This document shows positions 19,477 to 29,576 of a stretch of DNA of 64,000 bases, piece by piece; positions within the stretch are counted from its first letter, which is position 1, and each line of letters starts with the position of its first letter. Origin of the DNA: Burkholderiales bacterium GJ-E10 (GTDB lineage: Bacteria > Pseudomonadota > Gammaproteobacteria > Burkholderiales > Burkholderiaceae_F). The stretch covers positions 2,809,700 to 2,873,699 of the forward strand of contig AP014683.1 of assembly GCA_000828975.1 (NCBI GenBank). The letters run 5' to 3'. The position numbers and the translations under genes are program-made. Under the pieces are notes generated by a model. It saw nothing but the letters and a program-made list of their open reading frames with translations. It did no database searches and was not told the DNA's origin.

Positions 19477-19793
19477 CGATTTTGCTTTACCGCCCACAGC
19501 GAACACGAAACACTCCCCATTGATCGAGATCCCCCTCGCATCGATCACGTTCGGCCGACGCGAGACAGAAACGTTCCCGCACACGCCGCGCTTCCGCCGA
19601 TGCAAGGAAGCAAAACGGCGCAACCCGCGCCGTCTCTCTGTTTGAAAACGAAGCGCGTCCCGAACCGGTTGACGACGCCCGTCGATTTTTTGCGGGCGAG
19701 TCGCCCGAAAGAAACGCGGGTCGTCCCCGTACACGGAATGGACGACCCGGAAACGCGGGATCGGGACTTCGGAAAGACGAAGCGGCCGCTCGC
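19477..19793. other. intergenic region with one inverted repeat
   Basis: This 317-bp stretch between the small lipoprotein gene and the DUF1801 gene shows no convincing protein gene on either strand. It should carry the lipoprotein promoter. Its main feature is the hairpin at 19718-19748 described separately; a second small repeat, CGGGCG/CGCCCG, lies around 19694-19707. Confidence 0.5.
19708..19748 (-). terminator. putative terminator after DUF1801 gene
   Basis: GGGTCGTCC (19718-19726) and GGACGACCC (19740-19748) form a perfect 9-bp stem. On the minus strand it is followed by GCGTTTCTTTC, a moderate T-rich tract. It lies 46 bp beyond the stop of the DUF1801 gene. Confidence 0.55.
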
Positions 19794-20543
19794 CTACTTG
19801 CGAGCGCTGCCGCCTTTTGCACCCGAAGCAGCCGAAGTTCCCTTTGCGGCGGAACCGCGTCTTGCGGCCGCGCCCTTCCTTTCCGGCGCGCGCGCCGGGG
19901 AAGCGGCATCCGCGCCCGACGATGCCGCGACGGATTTCGCCGTGGCCTTCTTCGCCGCCGTGGCCTTCTTCGCCGCCTTGGCGGTCTTCTCGGCCGGGAC
20001 GGGAGCCGCAGCTTCCTCCGCCGACTTCCGGGGCGACGGCGCGGCAACCGGACGCACGGTGGTTGCGACCTGCGCGGCCTCTTCCTTGATGGCCCATAGC
20101 TTGAGCAGGTCGGCCTGGGTCGGCACCGCGCCCTGCTGCACGCGGGTACGCCGGGCCGCCACTGAATCGCGGACGATCTTTTCCACCACGTCGAGCGGAA
20201 GTCGATTCAAGTCCGAGAACTTCACGAAGCTGCGCGCCGTATTGACGCCCGGAAGCGCCTCCTTGTGCTTGACGACGACCTCCCGCTCCGCGATGTACAG
20301 CGACATGTGCCGCCGCCCGGACTCCAGCGCGAACAAGGGTCCGTCCAGCTCATAAAACGCCAGGCCGTAGCGCATGCTTTCCCGTACGCCTCGCGCGGAA
20401 CGGCGGATCATGCTGCACACGCGCGCCATGGCCACCCTGCGATCCGGCGGAAGATCGCGCAAGTAGGTGCCCACCGTCATGGCCGGACCGGCCGTCGCCG
20501 CAGTGGATGCTACAGTGGGTGTCGCGTTGGCGGTCGAACTCAT
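19794..20543 (-). CDS. DUF1801 (YdhG-like) protein with histone-like Ala/Lys tail
   Basis: A 249-residue protein with two parts. Residues about 22-130 form a DUF1801/YdhG-like domain (YLRDLPPDRR, SMRYGLAFYELDGPL, HMSLYIAE, KFSDLNRLPLDVVEKIV). Residues about 165-249 are a basic low-complexity tail with AAKKATAAKKATAK repeats resembling histone H1 or betaproteobacterial histone-like proteins. DUF1801 members are usually 110-150 residues, so the tail is an unusual addition. The tail may bind nucleic acid; the function of the domain is poorly known. Divergent from the STAS gene with 268 bp between them. Confidence 0.75.
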   Translation of the reverse strand: MSSTANATPTVASTAATAGPAMTVGTYLRDLPPDRRVAMARVCSMIRRSARGVRESMRYGLAFYELDGPLFALESGRRHMSLYIAEREVVVKHKEALPGVNTARSFVKFSDLNRLPLDVVEKIVRDSVAARRTRVQQGAVPTQADLLKLWAIKEEAAQVATTVRPVAAPSPRKSAEEAAAPVPAEKTAKAAKKATAAKKATAKSVAASSGADAASPARAPERKGAAARRGSAAKGTSAASGAKGGSARK

Positions 20544-20811
20544 GCCTTGCCCCCAGGGTCTCGATCGGAACTCAACTTGCTATTTTAGCGGAGAGTGCCC
20601 GCACGCTTCGCGGAAGCCGCCCCGATACCCGCGCCGGACCGCTGCAAACGACCGATCGCACCATAAAGACGGGGTTACACGGCATCGTTCTGCGATTTGC
20701 GGCGCAAGGAAAATTGATATATTGACCCCCCCTGCTCCGATCGTCGGCGCTCCGGCGATCGGGATCCCGTACCGGGATGTGGGAAACATCGACGAATTCC
20801 CGAGGCGTTGC

Positions 20812-22455
20812 GTGGTCTTTTCGTTCTTCAAGAAAGACGGCAAGGAAGGCGCCGGCCGATCGCCGGGCGCAAACACCTTGTTCCGCACCACGCGCCTGGA
20901 CGCCGCCCGGCCGACCACGGTCAAGCCGACCACGACGGGCAAGCCGGCCTCGGCCGACCGACTCTCGAGCGGGCCCGCCGAACCAGGCAACCTCCGCCCC
21001 GGATTTGCCGCCACCGGCAACCCTCTGCGGGACCATGACGCAGCGCGGTCCGTCGCCCTTGCGACGGCGGCCAAGATCGATGCGATCGAGTCCGAAATGG
21101 CGCGGGACTTCCTGCGGGCGCGCACCACTCTGCCACCCGAAGCGCCGCGCGCCGATGCGCCGGCGGACGCGCCCCCCCTGGGCGGCGGCACCTCGCCCGA
21201 AGCGCAGGCATATGCCGCCGGCCTGACCTCCGACACCACCCAGCTCACGGTTCCCGCCGACCCGGACGAGGAACTGGACCCGGATGCCGCGCTCGTGGGC
21301 AGCGTGAACGCGATCGAAGTGGGCAGCAACTCCTCGTCGCTGCTCGACGAAGCCGCAATCCTGTTTGCCAACGGACAGCCCGATTCGGCCGAACGGGGGC
21401 TGCATGCGGCGCTCGCATCCGACGGGCTCGGCGCGTCGACCGAACGAGGCTGGCGGATGCTGCTGGAGCTCCAGAACCAGCGCGGGTCGCGCGCAGTGTT
21501 CGCAGAAACCGCGGCACGCTTCGCCCGGCAATGCCGGATGCCGGCTCCCGCCTGGTTCGACTATGCGGCGGTCGCCGCAGCCGGCCCGGCGCCCGTCGAG
21601 AAACCCGCAGCAACCGCACCCGACGCAGCCGCGCCGCAACCCGCCGGCGGCCAGGAGGGGAATGCCGCAGCCGCGCCGGCCGGAGCCATCCCCATCGTCG
21701 TACTGCCGGAGGCGATCGACGCAGGCATCGTCAAGCCGCTCGAGGAACTCAAGTCGCTGGCGACCAGCCATCCGAGGCTGCTGCTCGACGTCGGCGCGGC
21801 ACGGTCGGTCAACATGGTCGGCGCCGAACTGCTGCTGCGCGTCTTCAACGCCTTCCGGCGCGCGCCGCACGAACTGCAGTTCGCCGGCATCGATGCCCTG
21901 CAGACGGCGCTGCGCCGCGCCGTCGAGCCCGGCCGGAGGGATCCGTCCGACGCCGCCTGGATGCTGCTGATGGAAGTGCAGCGACTGCAGAACCGGCAGG
22001 CCGATTTCGAGGAAACCGGCATTCAGTACTGCATCACCTACGAAGTTTCGCCGCCGTCATGGGAGCCCCCGCCGCCCAACATCCGGCTCTGCCAGCGCCC
22101 CCCGTCGGCGCCCGCCCCAGCGGCGACGCGCTCCGCCGCGACGGCGATGCCGACGCCGCCCGTGACCGTTTCGCCCGACGGCGCGCTGGAGTGGCGCGGC
22201 GAAATCCTGGCTGACGACGATCCCCAGATCAACCGCCTGATCCTTGCCGCGCGCGACCGCAAGCCGGTGACGGTCGACTGCAGCGGGCTCCGCCGCATGG
22301 CGTTTTCCGCTGCCTCGGCCCTGCTCGGCCACCTCTTCAAGCTGCAGCAGGGAGGGGTTGGCGTCGAGTTCCGCAACGTCAATGCGCTGGTGGCGGCGCT
22401 CTGGCAACTGCTCGGCATCCCCTCGGTTGCCGAAGTCGGGATGCGCCGCGAATAA
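20812..22455 (+). CDS. double-STAS-domain protein upstream of hslVU
   Basis: A 547-residue cytoplasmic protein. The N-terminal ~220 residues are low-complexity (Thr/Pro/Ala-rich). A first STAS-like domain lies at about 285-380 ([23 protein letters not shown]...ELQFAGID) and a second at about 455-547 ([24 protein letters not shown]...[12 protein letters not shown]). STAS domains typically bind partner proteins or nucleotides. The GTG at 20812 is preferred: it has GAGG upstream and gives the [11 protein letters not shown] opening. An AT-rich block with TATATT (20718-20723) about 90 bp ahead may be its promoter. A STAS protein in front of hslV is a recurrent betaproteobacterial neighbourhood; its role there is unknown. 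Confidence 0.8.
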   Translation: MVFSFFKKDGKEGAGRSPGANTLFRTTRLDAARPTTVKPTTTGKPASADRLSSGPAEPGNLRPGFAATGNPLRDHDAARSVALATAAKIDAIESEMARDFLRARTTLPPEAPRADAPADAPPLGGGTSPEAQAYAAGLTSDTTQLTVPADPDEELDPDAALVGSVNAIEVGSNSSSLLDEAAILFANGQPDSAERGLHAALASDGLGASTERGWRMLLELQNQRGSRAVFAETAARFARQCRMPAPAWFDYAAVAAAGPAPVEKPAATAPDAAAPQPAGGQEGNAAAAPAGAIPIVVLPEAIDAGIVKPLEELKSLATSHPRLLLDVGAARSVNMVGAELLLRVFNAFRRAPHELQFAGIDALQTALRRAVEPGRRDPSDAAWMLLMEVQRLQNRQADFEETGIQYCITYEVSPPSWEPPPPNIRLCQRPPSAPAPAATRSAATAMPTPPVTVSPDGALEWRGEILADDDPQINRLILAARDRKPVTVDCSGLRRMAFSAASALLGHLFKLQQGGVGVEFRNVNALVAALWQLLGIPSVAEVGMRRE

Positions 22456-22495
22456 ACGCCGCCGCGGCCGGCCGCCTCCACGTAGAATCGCGGGC

Positions 22496-23032
22496 ATGGA
22501 ACCCTTCCACGGCACGACGATCGTTTCCGTCCGGCGCGGCAACTCGGTCGCCATGGGTGGCGATGGGCAGGTCACGCTGGGGTCCGTCGTGATCAAGCAG
22601 ACCGCGCGCAAGGTCCGACGGCTCTACCAGGATCGCATCCTCGCCGGATTCGCGGGCGCCACCGCCGACGCCTTCACCCTCTTCGAGCGCTTCGAGGCGA
22701 AGCTCGAAAAGCACCAGGGCAACCTGGTCCGCTCCGCCGTCGAACTCGCCAAGGACTGGCGGACCGACCGCATGCTGCGTCGTCTCGAAGCGATGCTGGC
22801 GGTCGCCGACCGCGAGTCGTCCCTCATCCTGACCGGAAACGGCGACGTCCTGGAACCCGAGCACGGCCTGATCGCCATCGGCTCGGGCGGCGCATACGCC
22901 CAGGCGGCGGCCCGCGCCCTGCTCGACGAAACGCAACTGTCCCCGGAGGACATCGTCCGCAAGTCGCTTGCCATCGCAGGCGATATCTGCATCTACACGA
23001 ACCAGAACGTCACGGTGGAAGCAATCGAATAG
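22496..23032 (+). CDS. hslV: ATP-dependent protease proteolytic subunit HslV
   Basis: The peptidase of the HslVU (ClpQY) complex, a threonine protease. The 178-residue protein starts [15 protein letters not shown]; the catalytic threonine is the first Thr, exposed after removal of a six-residue propeptide. Conserved GGDGQVTLG and [13 protein letters not shown] motifs and the C-terminal VTVEAIE are present. It is followed by hslU after nine bases, so the two are co-transcribed. Confidence 0.96.
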   Translation: MEPFHGTTIVSVRRGNSVAMGGDGQVTLGSVVIKQTARKVRRLYQDRILAGFAGATADAFTLFERFEAKLEKHQGNLVRSAVELAKDWRTDRMLRRLEAMLAVADRESSLILTGNGDVLEPEHGLIAIGSGGAYAQAAARALLDETQLSPEDIVRKSLAIAGDICIYTNQNVTVEAIE

Positions 23033-23041
23033 CGTGCGGCC

Positions 23042-24367
23042 ATGATGATGACGCCGAAGGAGATCGTCCACGAACTTGGCAAACATATCGTCGGCCAGGA
23101 GCGCGCCAAACGCGCCGTGGCGATTGCGCTGCGCAATCGCTGGCGGCGGCAGCAGATCGCGCGCCCGCTGCGCGATGAAATCGCGCCCAAGAACATCCTG
23201 ATGATCGGGCCCACCGGCGTCGGCAAGACCGAGATCGCGCGGCGGCTGGCCCGGCTTGCGGATGCGCCGTTCATCAAGGTCGAGGCGACCAAGTTCACCG
23301 AGGTGGGCTACGTTGGCCGCGACGTCGACTCCATCATCCGCGACCTGGTCGACATCTCGGTGAAACAGACCCGCGAAGCCGCGGCGCGCGCGGTTCGCGC
23401 CGCCGCTGACGATGCCGCGGAGGAGCGCCTGCTCGACCTGCTGCTGCCGACCGCACGTGAGTCCGGCATCCACGAGCCGGACGATTCCTCCGGCTCGACC
23501 CGCCAGCGTCTGCGCAAGAAGCTGCGCGAAGGGCAATTGGACGACAAGGAAATCGAGATCGAGATCGCGGCATCCGCTCCGCAGATGGAGGTGCTCGCGC
23601 CGCCCGGAATGCAGGAGATCTCGCAGCAGATCCAGGGGCTGTTCCAGAACATCGGACCGATGCGCCGGCATCTGCGCAAGATGAAGATCCGCGACGCGCT
23701 CAAGGCGCTCGCCGACGAGGAAGCCGGCAAGCTGCTCAACGAGGAAGAAATCCGCGGCAAGGCCGTGGAGGCGGCGCAGACCAACGGGATCGTGTTCATC
23801 GACGAGATCGACAAGATCGCCAGCCGGTCCGAGACCGGCGGCGCCGACGTGTCCCGCCAGGGCGTACAGCGCGACCTCCTGCCGCTGGTCGAAGGCACGG
23901 CCGTCAACACGAAGTACGGGATGGTGCACACCGACCACATCCTGTTCATCGCCAGCGGCGCCTTTCACTTCGCCCGGCCGTCGGACCTCATGCCGGAACT
24001 GCAGGGGCGCTTCCCCATCCGGGTGGAACTCGATTCGCTGAGCCCGGATGATTTCGAGCGCATCCTCACCCGCACCGACGCCTGCCTGACGCAGCAGTAC
24101 CAGGCGCTGCTCGCCACTGAAGACGTCCAGTTGGAGTTCACCGAGGACGGGGTGCGGCGCATCGCGCACATCGCGTACACGGTCAACGAGCGCACCGAGA
24201 ACATCGGGGCGCGGCGCCTGCACACGGTGATGGAAAAGCTGCTCGAGGACGTCTCCTTCGAGGCGGGAGCGAAGATCAGCGAGCGCGTGGTCATCGACGC
24301 CGCCTATGTCGATTCGCGACTGGGAGAGCTGTCGACCGACACCGAACTCGCCCGGTATGTCCTCTGA
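23042..24367 (+). CDS. hslU: ATP-dependent protease ATPase subunit HslU
   Basis: The AAA+ unfoldase ring that feeds substrates to HslV. The 441-residue protein has Walker A GPTGVGKT at about 57-64, the [16 protein letters not shown] pore region, the intermediate (I) domain at about 110-240, Walker [11 protein letters not shown] at about 251-260, the [21 protein letters not shown] sensor-2 segment, and the C-terminal LARYVL that docks into HslV. Full length. Confidence 0.97.
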   Translation: MMMTPKEIVHELGKHIVGQERAKRAVAIALRNRWRRQQIARPLRDEIAPKNILMIGPTGVGKTEIARRLARLADAPFIKVEATKFTEVGYVGRDVDSIIRDLVDISVKQTREAAARAVRAAADDAAEERLLDLLLPTARESGIHEPDDSSGSTRQRLRKKLREGQLDDKEIEIEIAASAPQMEVLAPPGMQEISQQIQGLFQNIGPMRRHLRKMKIRDALKALADEEAGKLLNEEEIRGKAVEAAQTNGIVFIDEIDKIASRSETGGADVSRQGVQRDLLPLVEGTAVNTKYGMVHTDHILFIASGAFHFARPSDLMPELQGRFPIRVELDSLSPDDFERILTRTDACLTQQYQALLATEDVQLEFTEDGVRRIAHIAYTVNERTENIGARRLHTVMEKLLEDVSFEAGAKISERVVIDAAYVDSRLGELSTDTELARYVL

Positions 24368-25349
24368 CGAGCCGTCTCCGCTGCGCCGCTGGTTTTCCGG
24401 ACTGTGTCCGGCGCGGCCGCTGCGCCAGCGGCTCCAGCAGGCGATCGAGGAACGGCATGCCATGCAGGCCATTCTCGACAACATTCCCGCGCCGATCTTC
24501 GCCAAGAATGTGGAGGGCCTGTACACGCACTGCAACCGGGCCTTCCTGGAATATCTCGGGCTGCCCCGCGAAGGGGTGATCGGCAAGACGGTCCACGACG
24601 TCGCGCCGCCCGACCTGGCCAGCGTTTACGCGGACGCCGACCGGCGGCTGCTGGCGGCCGGCGGGCGCCAGATCTACGACGCTCAGGTGCAGTGGGCCGA
24701 TGGTGGCCTCCGCGACGTCACGTTCTACAAGGCGGTCTGGTACAACCAGGAAGGACAGCCGGCGGGCCAGGCCGGGGCGATCTTCGACATCACCGAACGC
24801 CGCCGCCTCGAGAAGGAACTGCGCCTGCTCGCGGAAACCGACGACCTCACCGGCCGCCTCAACCGCCGCAGTTTCCTGCAGCAGGCCGACCGGATGTTCC
24901 TGCGGGCGCGGGAGCACGGGGCGTGCGTCGCGCTCCTGCTGTTCGACCTCGACCATTTCAAGGAACTCAACGATGCCTTCGGGCATGCGACGGGCGATGC
25001 GGTGCTTTGCCACGTCTGCGACCTGGTGGGTCAGCAGCTGCGCGAAGAAGACCGGTTCGGGCGCATCGGGGGCGACGAATTCGCGATCGCCGCCTACGGC
25101 GCCGCGCAGGTGCACACCATCGCCGAGCGATTGCCAGAACTGCTCGATCAGTCGCCGTTCCTTTTCGGCGACCGGTTTCTGCCGATCGGCATCAGCGTGG
25201 GCGGGGCGATCGTCGATCCGGCAGAGGTCCGGCTGGACGAAGCGATCGCACGCGCCGACCGGGCACTCTACGAGGCGAAGCGGCAAGGACGCCGGCGGGC
25301 CGTGATTTTCGAGCGGCCGGCACCCGACCCGGCCGATGACCTACGGTAG
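24357..25349 (+). CDS. PAS-GGDEF diguanylate cyclase
   Basis: A soluble diguanylate cyclase of 330 residues. A PAS domain occupies about 35-155 ([22 protein letters not shown]) and a GGDEF domain the rest, with intact GGDEF and an REED inhibitory I-site five residues before it. The start at 24357 overlaps the end of hslU by 11 bases, so translation is probably coupled to hslVU; an in-frame ATG at 24306 would overlap more deeply and add residues unlike a PAS leader. A cyclase joined to the heat-shock protease operon is uncommon. It is followed ten bases later by argB. Confidence 0.88.
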   Translation: MSSDEPSPLRRWFSGLCPARPLRQRLQQAIEERHAMQAILDNIPAPIFAKNVEGLYTHCNRAFLEYLGLPREGVIGKTVHDVAPPDLASVYADADRRLLAAGGRQIYDAQVQWADGGLRDVTFYKAVWYNQEGQPAGQAGAIFDITERRRLEKELRLLAETDDLTGRLNRRSFLQQADRMFLRAREHGACVALLLFDLDHFKELNDAFGHATGDAVLCHVCDLVGQQLREEDRFGRIGGDEFAIAAYGAAQVHTIAERLPELLDQSPFLFGDRFLPIGISVGGAIVDPAEVRLDEAIARADRALYEAKRQGRRRAVIFERPAPDPADDLR

Positions 25350-25358
25350 TATTGCGCG

Positions 25359-26261
25359 ATGACTTCGACTGCCCCCGCGACGGCTCCCGTCGCTCCGCAA
25401 ACCAAGGCCGAGACCCTTTCCGAGGCGCTGCCCTACATCCAGCGCTTCCACGGCCGCACCATCGTCATCAAGTACGGCGGCAACGCCATGACCGACCCGA
25501 AGCTCAAGGAGAGCTTCGCGCGTGATGTCGTACTGCTCAAGCTCGTCGGCATGAAGCCCGTGGTCATCCACGGCGGCGGGCCGCAGATCGACGAAGTACT
25601 CGACATCGTCGGCAAGAAATCCCAGTTCGTACATGGTCTGCGCGTCACCGACGCCGAAACGATGAAGATCGTCGAATGGGTGCTGGCGGGCCAGGTCCAG
25701 CAGGAACTCGTGATGCTCATCAACCGCTTCGGCGGACAGGCGGTGGGCCTCACCGGGAAGGATGGAAACCTGTTGCGGGCGCGGCGCATGCAGGTCGCCG
25801 ATCCGCGCGCGCCCGAAACGATGCACGACATCGGTCAGGTGGGCGAGATCGAATCGGTGGATCCGGCGGTCGTCCGGTCGCTGCAGGACGATGCGTTCAT
25901 TCCCGTCATCTCGCCGATCGGCGTCGGCGCCGACGGTCTTTCCTACAACATCAATGCTGACATCGTCGCAGGCAAGATCGCCGAGGTGCTGCATGCCGAA
26001 AAGCTCGTGCTGCTGACCAACACCCCCGGCGTGCTCGACAAGGACGGCAAGCTGATCACCGGTCTCACCGCGCGCCGCATCGATGAACTCTTTGCCGACG
26101 GCACGATCTCCGGCGGCATGCTGCCCAAGATCGCCTCGGCGCTCGATGCCGCCCGCAAGGGCGTGCACTCGGTGCACATCATCGATGGCCGTGTCGACCA
26201 CTGCCTGCTGCTGGAAATCCTCACGAACGACGGCGTGGGGACGATGATCCGGAGTCATTAA
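25359..26261 (+). CDS. argB: acetylglutamate kinase
   Basis: Phosphorylates N-acetylglutamate, the second step of arginine synthesis. The 300-residue protein has the amino-acid-kinase motifs [38 protein letters not shown] and [12 protein letters not shown]. The N-terminal extension (about 22 Ala/Pro/Thr residues) is common in betaproteobacteria. Cytoplasmic. It lies ten bases after the cyclase gene and could be part of the hslVU transcript. Confidence 0.96.
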   Translation: MTSTAPATAPVAPQTKAETLSEALPYIQRFHGRTIVIKYGGNAMTDPKLKESFARDVVLLKLVGMKPVVIHGGGPQIDEVLDIVGKKSQFVHGLRVTDAETMKIVEWVLAGQVQQELVMLINRFGGQAVGLTGKDGNLLRARRMQVADPRAPETMHDIGQVGEIESVDPAVVRSLQDDAFIPVISPIGVGADGLSYNINADIVAGKIAEVLHAEKLVLLTNTPGVLDKDGKLITGLTARRIDELFADGTISGGMLPKIASALDAARKGVHSVHIIDGRVDHCLLLEILTNDGVGTMIRSH

Positions 26262-26339
26262 CTGGCGTTTTGCCAATGCGTAGGGCAGCGGCTTCGAGAG
26301 CAGGGTTGCTTGCAATGGAAACCCGGGAGGATCGGCTAC

Positions 26340-26362
26340 GAAGGGGGTCTGCGACCCCCTTC
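26340..26362. repeat. 10-bp inverted repeat between argB and sppA
   Basis: GAAGGGGGTC, loop TGC, GACCCCCTTC. No T-run follows on either strand, so intrinsic termination is doubtful; it may protect the 3' end of the argB transcript or block read-through to sppA. Confidence 0.5.
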
Positions 26363-26427
26363 GCGCATCCCCCGCGGCCTTTACAACCGTCCCTTGGGCA
26401 AAGAACCAAGGGCTGAGAGCTACTGCC

Positions 26428-28251
26428 ATGCCTGGACGCTTTCTCCGTATTCTGCGCGCCGTCTGGCGCGGTGTCGACGTCACCCGGCGCGTTGCCATCA
26501 ACGTGCTGTTCCTGTTGCTGATTGCCCTGTTGGCGGCGGCGTGGATCGCCGGATCGGCGCGGCCGAAGATCGCGCCCGACACGGCACTCGTGCTCGATCT
26601 GCGGGGCAACCTCGTCGAGCAATACACCGGCAGCGCGCGCGAAGCCGAACTGGAGCAGGCGTTGGGCGGCCAGGTCCGCGAGACCCAGTTGCGCGACGTG
26701 ACCGCCGTGCTCGACGCGGCGGCCAAGGACCCGCGCATCCCGCGCGCCGTCCTCATCCTTGAGGACATGGGCGATGGGGGACTGGCCAAGCTGCATGAAA
26801 TCGAGGCGGCGATGGCCCGGTTCCAGGCCCACGGAAAAAAGATCATCGCGTGGTCGACGTCGATGGATCAACAGCAGTATCTGCTCGCCATGCATGCCGA
26901 CGAGGTCTACCTCGACCCCTTCGGCGCACTGGAACTGCACGGCTTCGGCGGCTACCGGAACTACTACCATCAGGCGCTGGACCGGCTCGGCGTCACCATC
27001 AACGTCTTCCGCGTCGGCAAGTACAAAAGCTTCGTGGAACCGTTCACCCGCGACGGACCCTCACCCGACGCCGCCGAAGCCGACGCCTCCTGGCTCGGCG
27101 ACGCCTGGGCGCAGACCGTGGGGGAGATCGAGGCCGCGCGCCACCTGACGGCCGGAACCGTCGCGGACTTCATCGACCATGCGCCCGAACACCTGCAGGC
27201 CGCGGGGGGCAGCCCGGCCCGGATGGCGCTTGCCGCCAAACTGGTCGACGGGCTCAAGACCCGCGAGCAACTGCGCGCGCTGCTCATTGCGCGCGGCAAG
27301 CTCGACCCGGACCAGCACAGCTTTCGGCAGATCTCGATGCAGGACTACGAAGACGTGATCCCGGACACCGGAAGCGATGCGCGCCAGGTCGGCATCATCG
27401 TCGCCGAAGGCACGATCACCGACGGCGACGAACCCCAGGGTTCGATCGGCGGTCGCTCCACGGCCGAACTGATCCGCAAGGCGCGCGAGGACAAGTCGAT
27501 CAAGGCGATCGTGCTGCGGGTGGACTCCGGCGGCGGCAGCGCGTTCGGTTCGGAACTCATCCGGCGCGAGCTGGCGCTGACGCGGGCCGCGGGCAAGCCG
27601 GTGGTGGTTTCGATGAGTGACGTGGCCGCGTCCGGCGGATACTGGATCACCACCGCGTCGAACCGCGTGCTGGCGGACCCGGGAACGATCACCGGTTCGA
27701 TCGGCGTATTCGGCATCCTCCCGACGGTGGATGGCACCCTGGGCAAGCTCGGCATCCATACCGGGGGCACCACGACCACCTGGCTGGCGGGCGCCGCGGA
27801 CCTTCGCCGTCCGCTCGATCCGCGCCTGGGCGCGATGGTCCAGGACACCATCGGGTACATGTATCGCCAATTTCTCGACCGGGTCGGGCGTGCGCGCAAC
27901 CTGCGCACCGAGCAGGTCGATGCGATCGCCCAGGGGCGGGTCTGGACCGGACGGCAGGCGCGCGCCCGCGGACTGGTGGACGGATACGGCACCCTCGAAG
28001 ACGCCGTGCATGCGGCGGCCGACCTCGCCAAGCTCCGCCCCGGTTATGGCACCGCGTACGTCGAAGCGGAACCGATGGGCTGGGGCCACCTGCTCACCAG
28101 CCTGCCGGCCGGATGGCTGCGCGCCACGGTCGGCGCCCTGGGCATCGACCCGTCCTGGTTTGCGCAGATCGCCCCCGGCGGCACGCTGGCACAGCTCGCC
28201 GCCCCCGGCACCGCGCACGTCCTGGCGGATTGCCTGTGTCGTGCGCCGTAA
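26428..28251 (+). CDS. sppA: signal peptide peptidase SppA, 67-kDa type
   Basis: A tetrameric inner-membrane protease that degrades cleaved signal peptides. The 607-residue protein has a basic start, one transmembrane helix (INVLFLLLIALLAAAWI, about 30-48), and two tandem S49 domains. The catalytic pair is visible: Lys200 in GKYKSFVEPF and Ser402 in DVAASGGYW, matching E. coli Lys209/Ser409. Length fits the double-domain (bacterial, 67-kDa) form. It reads alone, 166 bp after argB. Confidence 0.95.
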   Translation: MPGRFLRILRAVWRGVDVTRRVAINVLFLLLIALLAAAWIAGSARPKIAPDTALVLDLRGNLVEQYTGSAREAELEQALGGQVRETQLRDVTAVLDAAAKDPRIPRAVLILEDMGDGGLAKLHEIEAAMARFQAHGKKIIAWSTSMDQQQYLLAMHADEVYLDPFGALELHGFGGYRNYYHQALDRLGVTINVFRVGKYKSFVEPFTRDGPSPDAAEADASWLGDAWAQTVGEIEAARHLTAGTVADFIDHAPEHLQAAGGSPARMALAAKLVDGLKTREQLRALLIARGKLDPDQHSFRQISMQDYEDVIPDTGSDARQVGIIVAEGTITDGDEPQGSIGGRSTAELIRKAREDKSIKAIVLRVDSGGGSAFGSELIRRELALTRAAGKPVVVSMSDVAASGGYWITTASNRVLADPGTITGSIGVFGILPTVDGTLGKLGIHTGGTTTTWLAGAADLRRPLDPRLGAMVQDTIGYMYRQFLDRVGRARNLRTEQVDAIAQGRVWTGRQARARGLVDGYGTLEDAVHAAADLAKLRPGYGTAYVEAEPMGWGHLLTSLPAGWLRATVGALGIDPSWFAQIAPGGTLAQLAAPGTAHVLADCLCRAP

Positions 28252-28381
28252 CCCGAACGCCATGACCCACGCACAGAAATGCGGGCGCCGTGATCGCCAT
28301 GTCGACGGAAGTGAGCAATCCCACACCACCGCCGGTTTCCGGTAGATTCGCCTGTCCGCTTCCCGCACCACCGGACCGCCG

Positions 28382-29017
28382 ATGCATACCCAGCCTCCCG
28401 CCGACATGACAAACGAAGACGTGGAAGACGCCGCGGTCGGCCGGAAACGCCGACAGCCCGGCGCCCGCAGGTTGCAGATCCTGCAGACGCTCGCCGCCAT
28501 GCTGGAAGACCCGCGCGCGGAAAAGGTCACCACCGCCGCGTTGGCCGCCCGGCTCGACGTCTCCGAAGCCGCGCTGTACCGGCATTTCGCCAGCAAGGCA
28601 CAGATGTTCGAAGGGCTGATCGAGTTCATCGAAAGCACCGTCTTTCGCCTGCTCAACGAGATCGCGATGCAGGAGAACTCGGGTCGGGAGCAAATCCGCA
28701 CGATGGTGCGCATGCTGCTCGAGTTCGCGCAGACCAACCGCGGCATGACCCGCGTGCTGATCGGCGACGCGCTGGTCAACGAAAACGACCGCCTCCAGGA
28801 GCGCATGAACCAGTTGTTCGACCGGATCGAAGCCTCGATCAAGCAGGCGGTCCGCATCGCCATCACCCAGGCCGAACTGCCGCCGGACACCGACGCCGGC
28901 GCGCAAGCGTGCCTGGTCGTGGCGTACGTGACCGGGCGCTGGCACCGGTATGCGAAGAGCGGCTTCGGGAGGTCGCCCATCGAAGGGCTGGAACTTCATC
29001 TCGCGGCACTCGCCTAG
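28382..29017 (+). CDS. slmA: nucleoid occlusion factor SlmA (TetR family)
   Basis: A TetR-type DNA-binding protein that stops FtsZ assembly over the nucleoid. The 211-residue protein has the HTH region TTAALAARLDVSEAALYRHFASKAQMFEGLIEFIE, the hallmark of SlmA, and the conserved C-terminal RWHRYAKSGFGRSPIEGLE. The first 25 residues are a variable extension; a start at Met9 (28406) is also possible. In related genomes slmA lies close to argB, as here. Confidence 0.93.
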   Translation: MHTQPPADMTNEDVEDAAVGRKRRQPGARRLQILQTLAAMLEDPRAEKVTTAALAARLDVSEAALYRHFASKAQMFEGLIEFIESTVFRLLNEIAMQENSGREQIRTMVRMLLEFAQTNRGMTRVLIGDALVNENDRLQERMNQLFDRIEASIKQAVRIAITQAELPPDTDAGAQACLVVAYVTGRWHRYAKSGFGRSPIEGLELHLAALA

Positions 29018-29092
29018 CGTGCGGAGTCATTCCGGTCGGGTACGAGGATCTGGCTGACCGGCATCGGTTCACTCTTTACGGAAGGAAGCGCA

Positions 29093-29482
29093 ATGCACAA
29101 CAACTACGGGTTCGGCAAAACAGTGGCGGGTTCATTCGACGACGCAGTCGCCAAAGTCACGCAGGAACTGGGCAAGGAAGGCTTCGGCGTACTCACCGAA
29201 ATCGACGTTGCAGCGACGCTGAAGAAAAAGCTGAACCGCGACATGCCCCCGTACAAGATTCTCGGCGCATGCAATCCGCCCTTCGCGGCGCAAGCGCTGG
29301 ATGCCGAACCTTCGATCGGACTGCTCATGCCGTGCAATGTGGTCGTGCGCCAGGATGCGGCCGGCGTGCACGTGGAATTCCTCGATCCGGTTGCGTTGTT
29401 CCAGATGACCGGGCGCGCCGAGATCGGCCCCTTGGCCAACGAAGTGCGAGCCCGGCTGGACCGCGTATTCGCGGCACTATGA
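29093..29482 (+). CDS. DUF302-domain protein
   Basis: A small soluble protein of 129 residues covering one DUF302 domain (FGKTVAGSFDDAVAKVTQEL, YKILGACNPPFAAQALDAEPSIGLLMPCNVVVR, DPVALFQMTG). DUF302 proteins often accompany sulphur or metal metabolism genes, but their biochemical role is not established. No signal peptide. A good ribosome binding site (GGAAGGAAG) precedes the start. Stands alone between slmA and the convergent VIT gene. Confidence 0.9.
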   Translation: MHNNYGFGKTVAGSFDDAVAKVTQELGKEGFGVLTEIDVAATLKKKLNRDMPPYKILGACNPPFAAQALDAEPSIGLLMPCNVVVRQDAAGVHVEFLDPVALFQMTGRAEIGPLANEVRARLDRVFAAL

Positions 29483-29576
29483 CGTCGGTCGTGCGTTGAA
29501 AAGGCGGGGGCGCGAAGGAAGGATCGCCATCGGTGGGCTGGACGCATCGGGCGGCGCACCGGGGTGATGCCTGCCG

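Noticed and set aside
19920-20000. Short tandem DNA repeats resembling a CRISPR or satellite
   Set aside because: They encode the AKKA repeats of the DUF1801 protein tail; in frame and without spacers.
26340-26362. Factor-independent terminator after argB
   Set aside because: Good stem but no T-run on either strand; listed only as an inverted repeat.
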